Assembly: GCA_015660615.1 (NCBI GenBank)
Contig: DQKQ01000233.1
Location: 1-11,917, forward strand
From: Flavobacteriales bacterium
Lineage (GTDB): Bacteria > Bacteroidota > Bacteroidia > Flavobacteriales_D > Sanyastnellaceae
Direction of reading: 5' to 3'
DNA: 11,917 nt
Made by a program: the position numbers and the translations under genes. Positions 6,545-11,917 of this stretch are shown here, piece by piece. The notes below the pieces were generated by a model that was given only the letters and a program-made list of their open reading frames with translations, searched no databases and was not told the DNA's origin. Every line of letters starts with the position of its first letter. The stretch's first letter is position 1.

Positions 6545-7417
6545 TTATCTGGACTTTTTTGCTATTTGAGCAAGCAGGTAATCTCCATATCCGCTTTTGC
6601 GTAGTGGGTCTGCGAGCTCCTTCAATTCCGCATCGCTTATATAGCCCATTCTCCATGCAACTTCTTCGATGCAGCCGATTTTAAGACCTTGTCTTTGTTC
6701 TACTACCTGAACGTATTGCGAGGCTGCGTGAAGACTTTCGTGTGTTCCTGTATCTAACCAGGCCATATTTCTATTGAGCTTGCTGACCTTGAGTTTACCT
6801 CGTTCTAAATATGCTTTGTTTATATCCGTAATCTCATACTCTCCACGAGCGCTTGGCTTGAGTTTTTTTGCAATCTCGACAACGTTATTATCGTAGAAAT
6901 ACAGGCCTGGAATAGCGAAATTAGTCTTAGGGTTAGTGGGTTTCTCCTCCAAGCTTATAGCATTGCCTTCCTCATCGAAATCTACCACTCCGTACCTCTC
7001 TGGGTCACGAACATAGTACGCGTATATGAGAGCGCCATCTATGGAGATATTAGAGCGCATTTGGCGTCCAAAATGATTTCCATGGAAGATATTGTCTCCT
7101 AAAACAAGTGCTATATTGCTATCCCCTATAAATTCCTCGCCTATCACAAATGCCTGAGCGAGACCGTTAGGAACCTCCTGCACGGCGTACTCGAAAGTGC
7201 ATCCAAGCTGACACCCATCACCCAAAAGTCTTTTAAAAGCATCTGAATCTTCTGGGGTCGTAATGATTAGAATTTCTCTAATTCCGGCTAACATAAGCGT
7301 CGAAATAGGGTAGTAAATCATAGGTTTATCGAAGACTGGCATGAGCTGTTTACTCACTGCTTTAGTAAGTGGCCAAAGTCGAGTGCCGCTTCCCCCAGCT
7401 AAAATTATCCCTTTCAT
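6545..7417 (-). CDS. rmlA: Glucose-1-phosphate thymidylyltransferase
   Basis: This 290-residue enzyme makes dTDP-glucose from glucose 1-phosphate and dTTP, the first step to dTDP-rhamnose and related envelope sugars. The family signature is complete: LAGGSGTRLWPLTK (6-19), SKQLMPVFDKPMIYYP (22-37), the metal-binding LGDNIFHG (106-113, Asp109), EEKPTNPKT (157-165), and WLDTGTHESL (220-229) with the second metal Asp222. Length matches RmlA proteins (about 290), as opposed to the longer GalU or archaeal types. The ATG at 7417 overlaps the TGA of the transporter gene (ATGA), implying translational coupling; there is no Shine-Dalgarno. The usual partners rmlB, rmlC and rmlD are not in the window, so either they lie elsewhere or this is a second, context-specific copy. 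The polyprenyl synthase follows after 15 nt. Confidence 0.95.
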   Translation of the reverse strand: MKGIILAGGSGTRLWPLTKAVSKQLMPVFDKPMIYYPISTLMLAGIREILIITTPEDSDAFKRLLGDGCQLGCTFEYAVQEVPNGLAQAFVIGEEFIGDSNIALVLGDNIFHGNHFGRQMRSNISIDGALIYAYYVRDPERYGVVDFDEEGNAISLEEKPTNPKTNFAIPGLYFYDNNVVEIAKKLKPSARGEYEITDINKAYLERGKLKVSKLNRNMAWLDTGTHESLHAASQYVQVVEQRQGLKIGCIEEVAWRMGYISDAELKELADPLRKSGYGDYLLAQIAKKSR

Positions 7418-9924
7418 GAGTCTAATTTACGGCGTTTTACTAAATCTTCATGAGACTCCTCACCTTTACCTGGTGTGAGCCCTAATTGTACCTTTAATTC
7501 CTCAAGTTCGATATCATTCTCCTCGTCTATTAACTCCATCATAGGCTCTTGGAAAGATTTCGTGGTAACGAACTTCTCGAAACTAAGTAATAAGGACGGG
7601 AGGAGTATGAGGTTAGCGAACATAGCTACGAAAAGCGTTACACTTACAAGGATTCCTAGCGAGCGAGTACCGTCGAATTCAGACATAGAGAACATCATGA
7701 ACCCACAAAATAGAACTATAGAAGTGTACATCATGCTAACGCCTGTTTCTTCAACTGCTAGGATTACCGCTCTCTTGATATTCCAGTCTAAGCGAGTTAG
7801 TTCTTGCCTGTATTTGGCAAGGAAGTGAATGGTATCATCAACCGAAATTCCGAAGGCGATAGAGAACACTAGAATGGTAGATGGCTTTATAGGAATGCCC
7901 GTCCAACCCATTACTCCGGCAGTAAATAGCAGGGGCATGATGTTAGGAAGAAGAGCTATAAACACCATTCGGACCGAGGTGAATAGAAGCGCCATTAAAA
8001 GGGCTATAAGGATGATAGCAAGGGAAATGCTGATTGCGAGGTTTTTTATGAGATAGTGAGTCCCCTCAAGTAATACTATACTAGTACCGGTCAAAGTCAC
8101 GTCGAACTTATCTTTGGGGAATATGGAATCCATACGAGGACGCAAATTGTCAATTAAGGCATCCATTTCTAGTGTGCCGATATCGGCAATTTGGGCAGAA
8201 ATACGTGTTATCGTTTTAGATGAATCGAGGAAATTCCTCAAAACGCTAGAGGCGTTCTCGCTGTCTTGAGCTTTCTTCTCCGTTCTACGAGAGTATGAGC
8301 GAAGCGTCATCTTCTCTCTGTTAGAAATCGGAAGGCGGTAACCAGCTCGCTTGCCTTTATTTAAAGCTTGCATAGCAAATTTAGTAGCATCTACAGCAGA
8401 CATACTTCTGCTGAACTCAGGATATTCCGCAAGCAAGTTCTGCATACGTTCTATCTTCTTAAGGTTATCAGGTGACAATGCCTCTCCCTCTTCCCCAGAA
8501 TCAATAAGCATTTCAAAAGGCATTACCCCATTAAAATTCTCCTCTATCCAAGCCAAATCAGTCTTAACTCTACCATTATCTGGGAGGTCATCGACGATAT
8601 TTCCGGTCGTCTTCATCTGCACCATACCAGCAATAGAAAGCCCTAAAACGGCAACAGTTAGGAGATACACAAAGCGTCTTCTATCTTGAACTAGATGTAT
8701 AAATACCTGTACGACTTTGAAAATCCATTTGCGATCTAGATGGGAAGTTTGGCGTTCAGCTGGAGAAGGTATAAGAGTAAGAAGAGTTGGGATTAGAGTT
8801 ATAGAAATCACAAAAACCGCTAAAATATTAAGAGCCGCGATAGTACCGAATTCCTTCAATATGCTGCTCTCAGTGAACATAAAAGTCGCAAAACCCAAAG
8901 CAGTCGTGATGTTCGTAAGTAGCGTCGCATTCCCTACCTTAGTAATCATCCTTTGTAAAGCCATCGCCTTATTCCCGTGCTTCTTGTATTCCGCGTGATA
9001 TTTATTCACCAGATATATACAATTCGGCACTCCAATAACGATGATTAAAGGAGGGATAAGAGACATAAGAAGCGTGATGGGGAAGTTAAATAACGCTATC
9101 GATGCAGTAGACCAAACAACACCTATCGACACCACGCTCAAACAAACTAGCGCCGTGATAAAGTTTCTAAAGAATATAAGTAAGAGCAAGAACGTTACTA
9201 AAAGCGCGGCACCGATAAACCAACCTATCTCGTCTTTGACTTCACTCGTCATTTGGATTCTAACAAAGGGAAGTCCACTCATGTAGACTTTCATACCTGT
9301 TTCCTCACTCCATTTATCAGCAAGGGCTGTAATATCCTCAACTACAGTTCCTCTATCTTCAGAGTTGAAAAGCACTGGATCGATAAAGACCAACATCAGT
9401 GTCGCATCAGACTTTTTAGAGAAAAGTAATCCGTCATAGAATGGCAAGTTCCTCACTTGAGAGTAGATTTCATCTACCCTTTCTTGGCTTAAAGCGGGAC
9501 CTCCTCTGGTTAAATCTGGCGCCAAAGGCACTAATTTAAAAGTCGCATCAGTAGTATCCTTCTCAACACTAAAAGTTTGATTAACACTGAAAACTGAGTC
9601 GATAATTTGAGTCTCTACTCCGTCAACTACAACTCTCACATCACGTATGTCTTCAGCAAGATCATACCAATCCTGGAAGCCTTCTGCATCATAAATCTTC
9701 TTGTCATCAATTCCTAGAACGAGTAAATTTCCATCCGCCCCGAAATGCTCTAGAAACTTAATGTGGTCTATGTATGTCGAATCATCCTCTGGCAACAACC
9801 CACCGAACTCATACACAAGTCTAAGTTTCGGGATGTAAGTCGCCATAAAAACGGTCATACCACCAAGAGCGATAAGCACCGCAAAACGGTAGCGCAATAT
9901 AATTGAAGCTATTTTTGACCACAT
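7414..9924 (-). CDS. MMPL/RND-superfamily membrane transporter
   Basis: This inner-membrane protein of 836 residues has the duplicated RND layout: one membrane segment (about 14-31), a large extracytoplasmic loop (32-230), five segments (about 233-386), a seventh segment (about 420-435), a second loop (436-620) and five more (about 628-783). An acidic, charged tail ends the protein. The second half keeps GISVDDTIHF (692-701), with the acidic pair typical of proton-driven RND/MMPL proteins; the matching place in the first half reads GVPNCIYL (298-305) without acids. Family members export lipids, hopanoids, pigments or drugs; the substrate here is unknown. The ATG at 9924 is chosen because the membrane-proximal MWSKIASIILRYRF starts there; a GTG at 9975 would add 17 unlikely residues. 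It is the first gene of a probable operon with rmlA and the polyprenyl synthase. Confidence 0.85.
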   Translation of the reverse strand: MWSKIASIILRYRFAVLIALGGMTVFMATYIPKLRLVYEFGGLLPEDDSTYIDHIKFLEHFGADGNLLVLGIDDKKIYDAEGFQDWYDLAEDIRDVRVVVDGVETQIIDSVFSVNQTFSVEKDTTDATFKLVPLAPDLTRGGPALSQERVDEIYSQVRNLPFYDGLLFSKKSDATLMLVFIDPVLFNSEDRGTVVEDITALADKWSEETGMKVYMSGLPFVRIQMTSEVKDEIGWFIGAALLVTFLLLLIFFRNFITALVCLSVVSIGVVWSTASIALFNFPITLLMSLIPPLIIVIGVPNCIYLVNKYHAEYKKHGNKAMALQRMITKVGNATLLTNITTALGFATFMFTESSILKEFGTIAALNILAVFVISITLIPTLLTLIPSPAERQTSHLDRKWIFKVVQVFIHLVQDRRRFVYLLTVAVLGLSIAGMVQMKTTGNIVDDLPDNGRVKTDLAWIEENFNGVMPFEMLIDSGEEGEALSPDNLKKIERMQNLLAEYPEFSRSMSAVDATKFAMQALNKGKRAGYRLPISNREKMTLRSYSRRTEKKAQDSENASSVLRNFLDSSKTITRISAQIADIGTLEMDALIDNLRPRMDSIFPKDKFDVTLTGTSIVLLEGTHYLIKNLAISISLAIILIALLMALLFTSVRMVFIALLPNIMPLLFTAGVMGWTGIPIKPSTILVFSIAFGISVDDTIHFLAKYRQELTRLDWNIKRAVILAVEETGVSMMYTSIVLFCGFMMFSMSEFDGTRSLGILVSVTLFVAMFANLILLPSLLLSFEKFVTTKSFQEPMMELIDEENDIELEELKVQLGLTPGKGEESHEDLVKRRKLDS

Positions 9925-10002
9925 ATGCCCGACAAAGAAACGACAGAGCGGGCAAGAGTTGGCTACCTTTGGCACCTAATTGCATCTAATTTTGCAACTG
10001 TT
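9925..10002. promoter_or_regulatory. Divergent spacer between the RND transporter and lpd
   Basis: These 78 bp separate the two divergent ATG codons and must drive both genes unless transcription enters from further away. On the plus strand there are two exact TAnnTTTG boxes, TACCTTTG (9964-9971) and TAATTTTG (9987-9994). Neither has an ideally spaced upstream TTTG. No clear box was found for the transporter strand, and neither gene has a Shine-Dalgarno. Confidence 0.5.
9964..9971 (+). promoter_or_regulatory. Candidate -7 box of the lpd promoter (TACCTTTG)
   Basis: This is an exact match to the Bacteroidota -7 consensus TAnnTTTG. Transcription would begin near 9978, giving a leader of about 25 nt before the lpd ATG at 10003. 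A second exact match at 9987-9994 would give an almost leaderless transcript, so this one is preferred. No TTTG or TTG lies at the expected 17-23 nt upstream. Confidence 0.35.
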
Positions 10003-11406
10003 ATGGAATCGTACGACGCAATCGTTATCGGAAGTGGTCCTGGAGGCTACGTAGCAGCTATCCGATCTGCACAACTTGGTAATAAAACTGCTATTATCGA
10101 GAAGTACTCAACCTTAGGTGGGACCTGCCTCAACGTAGGTTGTATTCCTTCGAAAGCTCTACTCGATAGTTCTGAACATTATCACCGTGCGAAAGAGCAA
10201 TTCTCTTCTCATGGCATCGGAGTGGGTGCGTTATCTCTCGATTTCCCTCAAATGGTAAGTCGTAAAAATGAAGTTGTCGGTGCTAGTACTGCCGGCATTG
10301 ACTTCCTGATGAAAAAGAACAACATCGACGTTCATCACGGCCTGGGTGCTTTCGTAGATTCTCACTCCGTTTCTGTAACACCTTCTAAAGGTGATGTGTA
10401 CCATCTCGGTGCGAAAAACGTGATCATTGCTACTGGCTCTAAGCCTGGCTCCCTCCCATTTATCGAAATTGATAAAAAGCGTGTCATCACTTCTACTGAA
10501 GCTCTTTCTCTTGCCAAACTCCCTAAATCCCTAATCGTCATAGGTGGCGGTGTTATCGGGCTAGAGCTAGGGTCTGTATATGCTCGTCTCGGAACGGAAG
10601 TTACCGTGATCGAATATATGGATGCGTTAATTCCTAATATGGATAGAACTCTCGGAAAAGAACTACTTCGATCATTGAAAAAACTAGGGATGAAGTTTCA
10701 TCTTAAAGCCGGAGTAAAAGAGGTTAAAGCCGCAGGGCGGAGCGTCACAGTTAAGGCCGATAATAAAAAGGGCGAAGAACTAACTTTTAAAGCGGAATAC
10801 TGTCTTGTAAGTGTTGGGCGCAAACCGTTCACTGATGGTCTCAACCTCGAAGCTGTCAGTATCTATACTGACGAGCGCGGAATGATTCCAGTAGATGAAA
10901 ACCTTCGCACATCTCAACCCCACATCTATGCTATAGGCGACGTTATTAAAGGCGCAATGCTCGCTCACAAGGCCGAAGAGGAGGGTGTGTTTGTAGCAGA
11001 AACTATTAACGGCGAAAATCCACACATAGACTACAACCTAATCCCAGGAGTTGTTTACACTTGGCCTGAAGTTGCATCTGTTGGCCGCTCCGAGGAGCAG
11101 TTAAAAGCCGATAAAGTCAATTATAAGGTGGGGTCTTTCCCATTTAAAGCCAGCGGACGTGCTCGTGCGAGTATGGATACTGACGGACAAGTTAAAGTCC
11201 TAGCTCATGCAGAGACGGATGAAATTCTAGGAGTTCATATGATAGGCCCTCGCGCCGCTGACATGATCGCCGAAGCTGTCGTCGCAATGGAATTCCGTGC
11301 TTCCGCAGAAGATATCTCCCGCATGAGTCACGCCCACCCTACATTCACCGAAGCTCTGAAGGAAGCAGCTCTTGCAGCTACTGGCGATAGGGCACTTCAT
11401 ATTTAA
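10003..11406 (+). CDS. lpd: Dihydrolipoamide dehydrogenase (E3)
   Basis: This 467-residue FAD enzyme reoxidises the dihydrolipoyl arms of 2-oxo acid dehydrogenase complexes with NAD+, and is the natural third partner of the SucA and SucB encoded nearby. Visible parts are the FAD loop GSGPGG (10-15), the redox disulfide GGTCLNVGC (Cys42/Cys47), the NAD loop IGGGVIGLELG, the FAD-contacting YAIGDV segment, and the C-terminal dimerisation domain ending with HAHPTFTE, giving the catalytic His445-Glu450 pair. Length is typical. The ATG at 10003 (MESYDAIVIG) is chosen because the Rossmann strand begins at once; an in-frame ATG at 9925 would add 26 unrelated residues overlapping the promoter spacer. 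Codons look richer in C-ending forms than in neighbouring genes, perhaps reflecting high expression. It is divergent from the transporter, with the PabB-like gene 14 nt downstream. Confidence 0.96.
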   Translation: MESYDAIVIGSGPGGYVAAIRSAQLGNKTAIIEKYSTLGGTCLNVGCIPSKALLDSSEHYHRAKEQFSSHGIGVGALSLDFPQMVSRKNEVVGASTAGIDFLMKKNNIDVHHGLGAFVDSHSVSVTPSKGDVYHLGAKNVIIATGSKPGSLPFIEIDKKRVITSTEALSLAKLPKSLIVIGGGVIGLELGSVYARLGTEVTVIEYMDALIPNMDRTLGKELLRSLKKLGMKFHLKAGVKEVKAAGRSVTVKADNKKGEELTFKAEYCLVSVGRKPFTDGLNLEAVSIYTDERGMIPVDENLRTSQPHIYAIGDVIKGAMLAHKAEEEGVFVAETINGENPHIDYNLIPGVVYTWPEVASVGRSEEQLKADKVNYKVGSFPFKASGRARASMDTDGQVKVLAHAETDEILGVHMIGPRAADMIAEAVVAMEFRASAEDISRMSHAHPTFTEALKEAALAATGDRALHI

Positions 11407-11420
11407 AAGATCTTTCCTAA

Positions 11421-11917
11421 GTGCACGTTCCTGATTTAAATTCCCTCTGTGAAAGTGAATCTCACGTTGTACTACTTTTTGACCCAAATCCAAACGCCTT
11501 TTGCTACTTAGGCCTTGGATCAAAACGTGAACTTATTTTCGAAAAACCTAAGCCCGGTATTCTCGAGGCTCTCGAGGCTTTTAGTAAATTGGGTAGTGCT
11601 TGGACTTTCGGTTGGCTTGGTTATGATCTGAAAAACGAGATAGAGCATCTTGAAACTCGCAACCCAAGCTCTCTAGGCCATCCCGTCCTAGCTTGGTGGG
11701 AACCTGAAATCGCAATTAGATTTTCCGATTCGTCTTTAGAAATTTTAAGTGGTGACGACGACGACCCAAGAATGATAGAAGCTCTTGAGTCAATTAAAAG
11801 GGAGAATAAAGTTCAGGAGGAGATTCAAGGAGAAATGGTTTGGTCTTGGGATAAAACTCACTATCTCAAGGTGTTAGATGAGGTGAAACGACTTATCCAA
11901 CAAGGCGACGTGTACGA
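11421..11917 (+). CDS. pabB: PabB-like aminodeoxychorismate synthase component I / anthranilate synthase family (3' end missing)
   Basis: The open frame runs off the window after 165 codons. The N-terminal domain has FGWLGYDLKNEIEHL (about residues 61-75) and ends with THYLKVLDEVKRLIQQGDVYE, the lead-in to the chorismate-binding domain; both are typical of PabB-like proteins in Bacteroidota. The family makes 4-amino-4-deoxychorismate from chorismate with a glutaminase partner, toward folate; TrpE-like enzymes are the alternative, and the catalytic domain that would help decide is not in view. A TAA directly abuts the GTG at 11421 and no ATG occurs until deep in the domain, so GTG is the likely start. 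There is no Shine-Dalgarno. The 14-nt gap after lpd suggests co-transcription, though the two functions are unrelated. A 9-bp tandem duplication (11562-11579, LEALEA) lies near the start. Confidence 0.75.
   Translation, partial: MHVPDLNSLCESESHVVLLFDPNPNAFCYLGLGSKRELIFEKPKPGILEALEAFSKLGSAWTFGWLGYDLKNEIEHLETRNPSSLGHPVLAWWEPEIAIRFSDSSLEILSGDDDDPRMIEALESIKRENKVQEEIQGEMVWSWDKTHYLKVLDEVKRLIQQGDVY
11562..11579 (+). repeat. 9-bp tandem duplication inside pabB
   Basis: CTCGAGGCT occurs twice head to tail and encodes LEA-LEA. It keeps the reading frame and sits in a helical stretch, consistent with a small slippage event. Confidence 0.6.

Noticed and set aside
9922..9927. CATATG palindrome giving abutting ATG codons on both strands
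   Set aside because: The plus-strand ATG is not the lpd start, so the symmetry is a chance effect of the hexamer.
9925..9975. N-terminal extension of the RND transporter from GTG at 9975 (17 extra residues)
   Set aside because: The added residues are not family-like, and MWSKIASIILRYRF at 9924 gives the usual short cytoplasmic lead before the first membrane segment.
9925..10002. N-terminal extension of lpd from an in-frame ATG at 9925 (26 extra residues)
   Set aside because: The extension has no resemblance to lipoamide dehydrogenases, overlaps the divergent promoter spacer, and MESYDAIVIG at 10003 is the normal family start.
11754..11765. (GAC)4 microsatellite in pabB
   Set aside because: Only four units in frame, encoding a short Asp run in a variable linker; too short to argue for phase variation.

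Overview
The window looks like a chromosomal housekeeping stretch from a member of the Bacteroidota or a close FCB-group relative. The basis is protein style, since no search could be run. The 2-oxoglutarate dehydrogenase E1 N-terminus, the short-chain polyprenyl synthase, the MMPL/RND protein with a GVPNCI motif and the PabB-like N-terminus all read like that group. Most genes lack a Shine-Dalgarno sequence, and the lpd leader carries two exact matches to the Bacteroidota -7 box TAnnTTTG. No RNA genes, CRISPR arrays, insertion sequences or phage genes were recognised.

Layout. Positions 1-1393 (+) hold the end of a MoaD/ThiS/CysO-like sulfur-carrier gene, followed 7 nt later by a MoeZ-type E1 enzyme fused to a rhodanese domain. 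Positions 1404-5411 (-) hold sucA-sucB, the E1 and E2 of 2-oxoglutarate dehydrogenase, convergent with moeZ. A 167-bp AT-rich gap (5412-5578) probably carries the sucA promoter. Positions 5579-9924 (-) read, in transcription order, as an MMPL/RND membrane transporter, rmlA (overlapping it by ATGA) and a polyprenyl diphosphate synthase gene interrupted by an in-frame TAA. A 78-bp divergent spacer (9925-10002) separates this from lpd (dihydrolipoamide dehydrogenase, 10003-11406, +). A PabB-like gene follows after 14 nt and runs off the end.

How the genes fit together. SucA, SucB and Lpd supply all three activities of the 2-oxoglutarate dehydrogenase complex, although lpd lies about 4.6 kb away on the opposite strand. 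The first two genes form a sulfur-transfer pair: MoeZ adenylates and thiolates the carrier's C-terminus using its rhodanese domain. The transporter-rmlA-polyprenyl synthase group suggests envelope or isoprenoid work, but no substrate can be read from the sequence.

The points most worth a second look are the GlyGly-Ser-Lys end of the sulfur carrier, where two residues cap the GlyGly and imply proteolytic activation, and the single in-frame stop inside an otherwise intact polyprenyl synthase. I found no clearly new multi-gene system.
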